NCBI GenBank assembly: GCA_016934535.1 | Contig: JAFGSQ010000066.1 | Span: 1 to 27,603 of the forward strand | Direction of reading: 5' to 3' | Length of the DNA: 27,603 nucleotides | Source: a candidate division WOR-3 bacterium | GTDB taxonomy: Bacteria; SDB-A | In this document: piece after piece, positions 21,201-27,603 of the stretch | Numbering within the stretch: the first letter of the stretch is position 1 | Layout: the number at the start of each line of letters is the position of its first letter | Notes under the pieces: model-generated | What the model saw: only the letters and a program-made list of their open reading frames with translations | Database searches by the model: none | What the model was told of the DNA's origin: nothing | Made by a program: the position numbers and the translations under genes

Positions 21201-23585
21201 CTAATTGCTTATGAAAAACACTTTTTTAGCCAGGGTTGATATTCCGCAATCCAAACTTATTATGTAAGTTCCGCAAGATATTTTTTGTCCCTGAACGTCT
21301 CTGCCGTTCCAGGGAAAATGGTATTCTCCTTCCGGAAGGTTTTCGCCTATAGAAAGAATTTCCCTGCCGGTCAAATCGAAAATTTTGACATTGCCGGTTA
21401 TACCCTTCGGGATTTCAAATCTGATGTCCAGACAATCTCTGAAAATCGAAGGAGAACTCAGTATTATTTGAAATTCAAAGGGAAATTGTCCGGTTTCTTC
21501 AACTCCTACTGAAAAGTAATCCATAATTCTTCTCATGACCGTATCAGGGGGGGCAAAAAGAGTAGTTCCATATATCGCTTCAAATCCGAAACCGAAGAAA
21601 ACCAGTTCATAATTTCCGCTGTAACCGACGGCTGCCATTGATGAAGAATTCCAATACTGAAAAAGACCTGTGCCGCCGTTAATGGGATTCAGATCGTCCC
21701 TTGAGTTCTGATTGGAGGGCTGGCCGCCTGAAGTCCTTATCTGGAGTCCGTCGAAAATGCTTCCGGATATTCCGTCGCAAGCCTGTGTATTTGTGTTGCC
21801 CAGCCAGAAACAGTGAAGATATTCGGATAAAAATTGCTGACCCTGAAGGTTTTCCGCTATGTTCTGACCTGTGAGAAACAATTTCTTTCCGGAATCCAGA
21901 AACATGGATAGGTCCGATACGTCGTCGGGAGTTATTACGGCTGAGTCTGCATCTCCCGTAAACCAGACAACCACTTCGTAGTCGAGTATCAGGTTACCGA
22001 TAGGACCCTCTGTGAACCTGTTGTAAACATCGCAGATCAAACCTAAATTTTCAATCGGATCAATGTATTTGTACAGATAATTTCCGGAGGGGTCTGCATT
22101 GACGATGCAGATCTCCGGTATTTCTCCGACTAAAAATCTTACTTCAATCGAATCCGTCAGGCTCTGAGGATCGCTGAAAACATGTAAAGTGACGTCCACC
22201 CAGGACGTTTGTACCGTGTCGTCAACCTCAAAAACAAACGGGTTCGATGAATTGTCGAGAGTGTCGCCCGGGTTGACGTTTCCCATGAAACAGCTGTCCT
22301 GGATGAACTGTATGGTTGAATTGTCTACAGTCGCAACAACGAAGACGCTTTCAGCGGTGTTGTAAAGCGTGTCGCAGAGAAGACGGAATTCAAGGGATCC
22401 CTGTTCACCAGGAAGAATATGGTAGCTGTTTGAGGGACCGCGCACTTTAAATCCGGCAAGGTGCAGGTCTGTAATGTCCGAGGCATCCCTGTTTTCAAAG
22501 AGAACTATGCTGTTTGCGAACCTGCCGGCGCTTAAGACATCCATGTCCTGGTCCAGGTCTATGTCGCACGTTGTGACGTGGCTTGCTCCTCCAAACGAGT
22601 TTGAAATCAGATGGTTGGTAAAAGTTCCGTTTCCGTTATTTTCCCACCAGGTCACTGTGTTTGCGTTTTCTGCCGCAGCGAGAATATCGATCAGAGAATC
22701 GTCGTTAACGTAAGATGCGAAAACGCAAGTGACGCCGGAGTAAGCAGGTGAAAGCGGATTGTAGGTGAAATTTTCATTTCCGTCATTTTCAAACCATGCG
22801 ACAACGCCGGAGCCGAAAGCGGCGCCTAAAATGTCAGTGTCGCCGTCGGAATCTATGTCGCAGGCGTAAACCCAGTGTGCAAGGCTGAAGGTCGAAGTCA
22901 GAACATGTTTGGTAAAATTTTCGTTTCCGTCGTTTTCCCACCAAAGAATTGTGCTCGATGCGTACGAACATCCTATGACATCCTTGTGACCGTCTCCGTT
23001 GATGTCTTCGGCGTATATACACGGACAACTGCTGTATGAAGAATCAAGGGGATGGAAGGTAAAACTCTGACTGCCGTTGTTTTCGAACCATGCGAACGAA
23101 CATCCTCCGCCCCAGACCGAACCGAGAATATCCATATCGTCGTCCTGATCGAGGTCGGTACAGTGGACGGTGTGTCCACCCTGAAAAGTACTTGTCACAA
23201 CGTGTTCGGAGAAATCGCCCGTGCCGTCGTTTTCCCACCAGGAGATCATGTTGTCTGCAGAACCGGCTGTTGCCAACACGTCAAGATCACCGTCATCGTC
23301 CATATCCCCTGCGTCCACAACGCGGCATCCTCCGAAATCGCTGTCGACAACGTGCTCTACGAAATTCAAACCGCCGGTGTTTTCCCACCAGAAAATCGTG
23401 TCGTTGCTGTAAGCTCCGCCGATAATGTCCGGCAGTGAATCTCCGTTAATGTCACCTGCAGCTACCGTCATCGTCCAGGTGTAGCTGTCTTTAACCAGAT
23501 GGTCGAAGAAGTAGACCTGGGAATTCAAAGACGCCGTGAGAAAAACCGATCCGAGAAGAAGTGTCCAAAACAACTTTGCCGACAT
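21201..23585 (-). CDS. Secreted seven-repeat FG-GAP/VCBS propeller protein with FlgD-Ig/T9SS-like C-terminal domain
   Basis: A 794-residue exported protein with a signal peptide (about 1-22) and ribosome binding site AAAGGAG 5 bases before the ATG. Residues about 36-370 contain seven repeats of 49-50 residues, each with an Asp-rich calcium-type loop (DINGDSLPD, DMDDDGDLD, DLDQDDDMD, DINGDGHKD, DIDSDGDTD, VNDDSLID, DIDLDQDMD) and a W/F-EN-x-G strand. Seven blades would close an integrin-like propeller. Residues about 380-470 are Ig/CARDB-like strands. About 475-690 looks like a Rossmann-type GATase1-like domain (YEVVVWFTGD, LDSGKKLFLTGQNI), with no catalytic triad that I can assign. The C-terminal 90 residues are the FlgD-Ig/T9SS-like domain (IFDLTGREILSI, CGTYIISL, ending KKVFFISN). 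A binding role is likely. Confidence 0.87.
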   Translation of the reverse strand: MSAKLFWTLLLGSVFLTASLNSQVYFFDHLVKDSYTWTMTVAAGDINGDSLPDIIGGAYSNDTIFWWENTGGLNFVEHVVDSDFGGCRVVDAGDMDDDGDLDVLATAGSADNMISWWENDGTGDFSEHVVTSTFQGGHTVHCTDLDQDDDMDILGSVWGGGCSFAWFENNGSQSFTFHPLDSSYSSCPCIYAEDINGDGHKDVIGCSYASSTILWWENDGNENFTKHVLTSTFSLAHWVYACDIDSDGDTDILGAAFGSGVVAWFENDGNENFTYNPLSPAYSGVTCVFASYVNDDSLIDILAAAENANTVTWWENNGNGTFTNHLISNSFGGASHVTTCDIDLDQDMDVLSAGRFANSIVLFENRDASDITDLHLAGFKVRGPSNSYHILPGEQGSLEFRLLCDTLYNTAESVFVVATVDNSTIQFIQDSCFMGNVNPGDTLDNSSNPFVFEVDDTVQTSWVDVTLHVFSDPQSLTDSIEVRFLVGEIPEICIVNADPSGNYLYKYIDPIENLGLICDVYNRFTEGPIGNLILDYEVVVWFTGDADSAVITPDDVSDLSMFLDSGKKLFLTGQNIAENLQGQQFLSEYLHCFWLGNTNTQACDGISGSIFDGLQIRTSGGQPSNQNSRDDLNPINGGTGLFQYWNSSSMAAVGYSGNYELVFFGFGFEAIYGTTLFAPPDTVMRRIMDYFSVGVEETGQFPFEFQIILSSPSIFRDCLDIRFEIPKGITGNVKIFDLTGREILSIGENLPEGEYHFPWNGRDVQGQKISCGTYIISLDCGISTLAKKVFFISN
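22476..23480 (-). repeat. Seven tandem VCBS/FG-GAP coding repeats (about 148 bp period)
   Basis: The calcium-loop aspartates fall near residues 45, 94, 144, 194, 243, 292 and 341, an even 49-50 residue spacing. The sixth loop (VNDDSLID) has lost the first Asp. Repeats 4 and 5 share ILWWENDGNENFT / VAWFENDGNENFT, the closest pair. Confidence 0.75.
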
Positions 23586-23632
23586 GCCCGCTCCTTTGTT
23601 ATAATTTACTTTTAGGTCAATAATAATTACAT

Positions 23633-23661
23633 TATGTATATTATATTTTACAATACGTCAA
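23633..23661 (-). promoter_or_regulatory. Promoter of the VCBS propeller gene
   Basis: On the minus strand, TTGACG (23656-23661) is followed after 17 bases by TACATA (23633-23638), within a very AT-rich stretch that offers other possible -10 boxes (TATAAT, CATAAT) at less usual spacing. Confidence 0.4.
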
Positions 23662-23730
23662 GTATAATGTTATAACATAAATTGTAACGAATAAAACCGC
23701 TTTTTGGATTTAGGGATAATTTTAGACCAA

Positions 23731-23761
23731 GAAAAAAGGGAAGAGTATTTTCTCTTCCCTT
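23731..23761 (-). terminator. Rho-independent terminator of the Asp-box protein gene (23807-25453)
   Basis: AAGGGAAGAG (23736-23745) pairs with CTCTTCCCTT (23752-23761) in a 10-bp stem with a 6-base loop. Read on the minus strand, the stem is followed by a run of T, 46 bases after the gene's stop codon. Confidence 0.8.
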
Positions 23762-23806
23762 AAAATTTTCAGAATCAAGCTGTTAAATATTTATTGCGTC
23801 GAAATA

Positions 23807-25453
23807 CTAAAACAACTGTATAGAACTGGTCTGCTTAAAGTCTTCAGAAATTAAATTGATGAAATATGTTCCGGCAACGACTTTTTCACCATTAATGCCG
23901 GTCGTGTTCCATTCGAGAGAGTGTTCACCGGCCGAAAATATTCTGTCTGCCAGCGTGTTGATTCTTCTTCCGAGAATATCGTACACTTCGATTCTGACAT
24001 GCTGGTCCGTCGGTGTCGAAAAGCGAACGTTTATTTTTCCAAAAGATTGGGATATGCTGAAAGAGGTCATGTCCGGTAAAATGTCCGGTGTTTCTTCGAC
24101 CTGGTTCATGTAATTCCACCTGTCGAACCAGATGTTGTTTTCTCCGTATTCCCGGTAAATGACAATTCTTCCGTTAATCGGTGCGACCAGTGCGTAGGTT
24201 ATCTGGGCCGGCATACTTCCTGTCAGGGGGTAGTCGTTGACTGCGGCTCTGAGATACCAAGTCTGCAGGTTGGATTCAACCATCGCGCAGACCAGAGTGT
24301 CAAAAGTCCCTCCCGCCACGTTACAGCAAGCTACGGGCCTGTCGCTTGTCTGATTCCAGCCGATTCTGATGTTCGGCAGTGACGAAGTGACGTCACCGGA
24401 AATCGACCACTGGCTAGGTCCTGTCCAGGAAGAACCGCCGTCAGAGCTGTAGTTGTAGTTGATTCTCGGATCGGCCCCTTCTGTGTACAGTGCGTAGACG
24501 TAATTGGACGGATACGAGCTGTATTTCTGTGTACAGATGCTTGGTGTGAACCTTACGATGTCAACGCTTGTTGAAATGTTATCATGGGTCCAGGAGCCGT
24601 TATAACATCCACTTCTGAATCTGTTTGAAGACTGCGTGTATATCGTGCCGACGTAATAATGATTTGCGTCCAAACAAGAAGCTGTGATTTCCATCGGACC
24701 AGAAGTACTGTTATGAACAGTGTTTGTCCATGATAAACCGGTGTCTGCAGAAACTGCCGTCTGCCAGCTGGTTTCACCTGCAGTGCTTGTGTAGCTGATG
24801 TATGAGAATACTATGAAAGGGTTCGAGTCCGGTGAGACGTCCATGGCGACCTGAAACGTGCTGTCGAACTCAGAGTTTGAAAAATCGAACCATCTTGCGA
24901 TTCCACTAGGTCTTATCGCCCCGAAAAAAAGCCTGTAACCAACGTTGACTTCTGAATCCGCCCAAATGATGTAGATTTCAGGATCGTCGGTCGTGTAAGG
25001 TTCGAGTCTCATGTCGAAGTCTAAAAGCTTTCCGCCAGATCCGACGCAATCCCAGTGAATCATGTTCCACGAGTAACCGTTGTCGGTGGACCGGAATATG
25101 AAAAGCGTGTCGGTCCCGCCGTCGTGGCTGGACTGTATGGCGGCGTAAATATAAGCGTTCGCGTCGAAATCCATCGCTATGTTGTACCTGGAGTTTATCT
25201 GACATTGATCGGTGACCAGAAGATCGGGTCCCCAAAGAGGCGCGAAAGCCGAAGGCTCCGATCCTGTATTTATTTCCTCCTGCGGAGTCAAGGCTTGATA
25301 TGGTGTGGTTTCAAGAAGTCCTGCTTCATCGGAATCGGTCATTTCAGGTAAATTTGTAACATATGCTGGAGAAGTGTGAAATCCGGACGGTCCTGTGCCG
25401 GCCGACAGTGAGGTAAATACAAACGACACCGCTATTAACATTACATACTTCAT
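23807..25453 (-). CDS. Secreted Asp-box (BNR/sialidase-like) repeat protein with FlgD-Ig/T9SS-like C-terminal domain
   Basis: A 548-residue exported protein. Signal peptide about 1-18 (ending SLSAG); ribosome binding site AAAGGAGG 4 bases before the ATG. Three Asp-box motifs (SxDxGxxW) are visible: STDNGYSW (122-129), SADTGLSW (235-242) and SSDGGSSW (336-343). These mark sialidase-like beta-propeller blades, but the sialidase catalytic Arg/Tyr/Glu set is not apparent, so it should not be called a sialidase. The C-terminal FlgD-Ig/T9SS-like domain (about 465-548) has VYDILGRRINTL and AGTYFINL. It is a close paralog of the gene at 26290-27603, with long stretches alike such as YPSNYVYALYT and NIWFDRWNY. 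A terminator follows. Confidence 0.85.
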   Translation of the reverse strand: MKYVMLIAVSFVFTSLSAGTGPSGFHTSPAYVTNLPEMTDSDEAGLLETTPYQALTPQEEINTGSEPSAFAPLWGPDLLVTDQCQINSRYNIAMDFDANAYIYAAIQSSHDGGTDTLFIFRSTDNGYSWNMIHWDCVGSGGKLLDFDMRLEPYTTDDPEIYIIWADSEVNVGYRLFFGAIRPSGIARWFDFSNSEFDSTFQVAMDVSPDSNPFIVFSYISYTSTAGETSWQTAVSADTGLSWTNTVHNSTSGPMEITASCLDANHYYVGTIYTQSSNRFRSGCYNGSWTHDNISTSVDIVRFTPSICTQKYSSYPSNYVYALYTEGADPRINYNYSSDGGSSWTGPSQWSISGDVTSSLPNIRIGWNQTSDRPVACCNVAGGTFDTLVCAMVESNLQTWYLRAAVNDYPLTGSMPAQITYALVAPINGRIVIYREYGENNIWFDRWNYMNQVEETPDILPDMTSFSISQSFGKINVRFSTPTDQHVRIEVYDILGRRINTLADRIFSAGEHSLEWNTTGINGEKVVAGTYFINLISEDFKQTSSIQLF

Positions 25454-25486
25454 GCTTCCTCCTTTGTATATCGGTTGATTCTATTT

Positions 25487-25515
25487 ATTATAATACTAAA
25501 CTGGCATTAATTGAA
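25487..25515 (-). promoter_or_regulatory. Promoter of the Asp-box protein gene
   Basis: Minus-strand TTCAAT (25510-25515) and a perfect TATAAT (25487-25492) are 17 bases apart. The -35 is poor. The start would give a leader of about 25-30 bases with a strong AAAGGAGG. Confidence 0.4.
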
Positions 25516-25575
25516 TATTAAACCGGATTATGAAAATGAAAATTTTTTTCCTTTATATCCGGCTTGAATTCAGTT

Positions 25576-25581
25576 TATAAT
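25576..25581 (+). promoter_or_regulatory. -10 element of the lipoprotein gene
   Basis: A perfect TATAAT lies 30 bases before the ATG at 25612, divergent to the promoter at 25487-25515. No convincing -35 was found. AGAGGAG at 25594-25600 is the ribosome binding site. Confidence 0.35.
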
Positions 25582-25611
25582 AATGGTCATCTTAGAGGAG
25601 ATTTATAATTT

Positions 25612-26220
25612 ATGCAAAAAACGCGATTATATAGCCTTCTAGTACTTTTTCTTTTGTCCGGTTGCATCAAGTATTCTACCCTCCAGTCACCCAAAACTCT
25701 CGAAAGAGGCGATTATTCTGTGGGAATCGCGGGAAGCAAGTTTATTTTTTCGGATTCCGGAGAGGCGAGGTTTGGCTCTGGAAGCATTGACGTTTTCGCA
25801 AGAGCGGGATTGAAACACAATCTCGATTTCGGATGCAAGGCAACAATCTACGAAGGCGGAGCGTTCAATTTATTTTCAGATGTTAAATACAGGTTCTTCG
25901 AAACCCCGGTAATGATATCAGGAGATGTAGGTGCTTTGGTAAGTTTCAGAACAAACGGTCTTTATTTGATGGCTCTCGCCGGCAACGACAACATTTACAC
26001 AGGCATAAAAGCGATGTTTGTTCATGAACAGCCCAACTCTACTCAGCCTATGCCGGCTGAAGATACCGCTTATATTCCCAAAAACCCCTTGGGGCTTGTC
26101 TTGGGAGGAGGCATAAGTTCTTTTATAAATATAAAAATTGTACCGGAACTGAACGTCTATTTCAGCGAGGGTTATGAACCTATGTATCTTTTTTCATGCG
26201 GAATAAGGCTGGATATATAG
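25612..26220 (+). CDS. Small lipoprotein, probable beta-strand-rich outer-membrane-associated protein
   Basis: A 202-residue protein with a type II signal peptide: positively charged start, hydrophobic core and lipobox LLSGC, putting the lipidated Cys at residue 18. The mature part is made of alternating strands with many glycines (GIAGSKFIFSD, GSIDVFARAGLKHNLDFG, GLVLGGGISSF) and ends with strand-like SCGIRLDI, which would suit a small beta-barrel or beta-sandwich. I do not recognise the family. It is divergent from one Asp-box gene and convergent to its paralog, and ends just before a strong bidirectional terminator. Confidence 0.75.
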   Translation: MQKTRLYSLLVLFLLSGCIKYSTLQSPKTLERGDYSVGIAGSKFIFSDSGEARFGSGSIDVFARAGLKHNLDFGCKATIYEGGAFNLFSDVKYRFFETPVMISGDVGALVSFRTNGLYLMALAGNDNIYTGIKAMFVHEQPNSTQPMPAEDTAYIPKNPLGLVLGGGISSFINIKIVPELNVYFSEGYEPMYLFSCGIRLDI

Positions 26221-26242
26221 TCCAAAGCTTTTAAAGTGCGAC

Positions 26243-26273
26243 AAAAAGCGGAGGGTTTTCCCTCCGCTTTTTT
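26243..26273. terminator. Bidirectional rho-independent terminator
   Basis: AAAAAGCGGAGGG (26243-26255) pairs perfectly with CCCTCCGCTTTTT (26260-26272) around a TTTT loop. The stem is flanked by A-run and T-run, so it can terminate both the lipoprotein gene (plus) and the Asp-box paralog (minus, stop at 26290). Confidence 0.92.
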
Positions 26274-26289
26274 ATAAGGTATCTGTCCG

Positions 26290-27603
26290 TCAAAAAACTT
26301 GAACCGATTTGGTCTCTTTCCTTGTTTCCGTGGTGAAATTGATGAAATAGGTTCCGGCAACCACTTTTTCACCGTTGTTTCCAGTCATGTTCCACTCAAG
26401 ATTATGTTCTCCGGCCGAGAAGTTGCGTTCTGCCAGTGTATTGATGTTTCTTCCGAGTATATCATACACTTCGATTTTGATTTGCTGGTTCGTAGGTGTC
26501 GAAAAGCGAATTTGTATTATTCCCGAAGATTGAAATACGCTGAAAAAGTTTGCGTCCGGTAAAATGTTTGGAGTTTCTTCAACTTGGTTGTAATGATCCC
26601 ACCGGTCGAACCAGATATTATTGACATTGTATTCCCTGTATATCAGAAATCTTCCGTTATGAACCATCGACGCATTAATTTGAGCCGGCATTGTTGTTGT
26701 AAGATTATAGTCATTCGGAATTATTCTGCCGTCCCATGAATAATAATCACTTGTCATCAAAGCCGCGACGAGAGAATCGAAGGAGCCGCCTTCGATGTAA
26801 CAGCAAGCGGCAGGTCTGTCAACAGTCATGTCCCAGCCCAGTCTCATGTTCGGATTGTTTGAATAGACATCACCGGACATAGACCAGATTGCAGGTGTCT
26901 GCCAATTCGCTCCTCCGTCAGTGCTGTAATTGTAATATACTCTTGGATCGGTCCCCTGTGTGTAGAGTCCATAGACGTAATTGGACGGATACGCATGATA
27001 CTTTTGTGTTACTATATTGGGTGTATATCTTACAGTATCGTTTGCCGAAGATACATTGACAAAGCCAGATTGGTTACCCCATGTCCTGAATCTGTTGCTG
27101 GACTGAGTGTAGATTGATCCGACATAAAAAACGTCGGAGTCATTGCACGCGGCGGTAACTTCCATGGGTCCCATAGATGAAGTGTGAGGACCGTACACGT
27201 CCCAGACAGCTCCTCCGTCAGCAGAAGATGCCGTGTACCATTGAGTTTCTCCGGCGGTATAGTAAAGGCTTATACAGGAAATAACAATGAAGGGATTCGA
27301 ATCAGGTTCTACGTCCATCGCCACTTGAAAGGTGCTGTCGTAATCAGAATCAGTGAACTCATACCAGATTGATGTTACGCCCGGTTGAATAGCTCCGAAA
27401 AAAAGCCTATATCCGGAAGCGGGGACTGAGTCAGCCCATATAAGGTATATATTGGGATTATCGGTAACAAAAGGTTCTAACTTCATATCGAAATCCAGTA
27501 ATTGTCCACCTGAGCCTGGATTCATGGAATAAACCACATCCCATGTATAGCCGTGGTCGGTTGTTTTGTAAATGAACAATGTATCTGTTCCTGATGAATG
27601 GCA
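26290..27603 (-). CDS. Secreted Asp-box (BNR/sialidase-like) repeat protein, partial, paralog of 23807-25453
   Basis: A 437-codon fragment open to the right edge of the window. Alignment by eye to its paralog shows that about 108 N-terminal residues, including the signal peptide, lie outside; the frame reads on through CHSSGTDTLFIYKTTD to the last base, so an internal TTG near 27579 is not the start. Asp boxes TTDHGYTW, SADGGAVW and STDGGANW match those of the paralog in position, with the first Ser replaced by Thr in the first. The C-terminal FlgD-Ig/T9SS-like domain (VYDILGRNINTL, AGTYFINF) is nearly identical to the paralog's. It probably has the same binding role, and the pair arose by duplication around the lipoprotein gene. 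Confidence 0.85.
   Translation of the reverse strand, partial: CHSSGTDTLFIYKTTDHGYTWDVVYSMNPGSGGQLLDFDMKLEPFVTDNPNIYLIWADSVPASGYRLFFGAIQPGVTSIWYEFTDSDYDSTFQVAMDVEPDSNPFIVISCISLYYTAGETQWYTASSADGGAVWDVYGPHTSSMGPMEVTAACNDSDVFYVGSIYTQSSNRFRTWGNQSGFVNVSSANDTVRYTPNIVTQKYHAYPSNYVYGLYTQGTDPRVYYNYSTDGGANWQTPAIWSMSGDVYSNNPNMRLGWDMTVDRPAACCYIEGGSFDSLVAALMTSDYYSWDGRIIPNDYNLTTTMPAQINASMVHNGRFLIYREYNVNNIWFDRWDHYNQVEETPNILPDANFFSVFQSSGIIQIRFSTPTNQQIKIEVYDILGRNINTLAERNFSAGEHNLEWNMTGNNGEKVVAGTYFINFTTETRKETKSVQVF

Noticed and set aside
23807-25453. Annotation as sialidase/neuraminidase.
   Set aside because: Asp boxes occur in many non-enzymatic propellers, and the catalytic Arg triad, Tyr and Glu are not recognisable.

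Overview
The window looks like a chromosomal segment of a Gram-negative-type, probably anaerobic bacterium from a poorly cultured lineage of the WOR-3/TA06/Cloacimonadota/Fermentibacterota kind. This placement is an inference. It rests on five secreted proteins with FlgD-Ig/T9SS-like C-terminal domains, an outer-membrane patatin with a POTRA/beta-barrel, a class I [4Fe-4S] fumarase, and a sodium-pump decarboxylase beta subunit. No rRNA, tRNA, CRISPR array, transposase or phage gene was seen. Coding density is high, and the only gene-free stretch over 300 bases is 19359-19817.

Left part (1-8220): a 1339-residue protein with a tandem class III cyclase, an AAA ATPase and TPRs, translationally coupled to cutA. 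Convergent to these is a minus-strand unit made of a secreted 14-repeat (probably two seven-bladed) propeller protein followed by the two class I fumarase subunits. The cutA and fumB stop codons overlap inside one small palindrome.

Middle part (8344-16083): a tightly packed plus-strand cluster of patatin/Omp85-type protein, secreted unknown protein, tandem CAP-domain protein, GNAT, MscL with zinc ribbon, and Cdd1-type HhH protein. Two of its junctions are ATGA stop/start overlaps. It is followed by a SAM methyltransferase, a second GNAT and an orphan OadB-like sodium pump subunit.

Right part (16147-27603): a secreted C1 (papain-fold) peptidase; a small polytopic membrane protein; a 459-base intergenic region with DnaA-box-like sites, hairpins and a Fur-box-like palindrome over a promoter; a UvsE-tspO pair (UV endonuclease plus tryptophan-rich sensory protein); a secreted seven-repeat FG-GAP/VCBS propeller protein; and two paralogous Asp-box (BNR-like) secreted proteins flanking a small lipoprotein. 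The second paralog runs off the right edge.

Themes: a large share of the coding capacity is devoted to exported repeat proteins with a shared sorting-type C-terminus. Genes downstream of another gene, and the secreted-protein genes, mostly carry strong AAGGAG-type ribosome binding sites, while several first genes (patatin, UvsE, the membrane protein) have no visible Shine-Dalgarno and a -10-like box only 6-10 bases before the ATG. This suggests leaderless or near-leaderless transcripts. I see no clear defence system or mobile element; the best candidates for something undescribed are the 19359-19817 region with UvsE-tspO, and the secreted propeller proteins.
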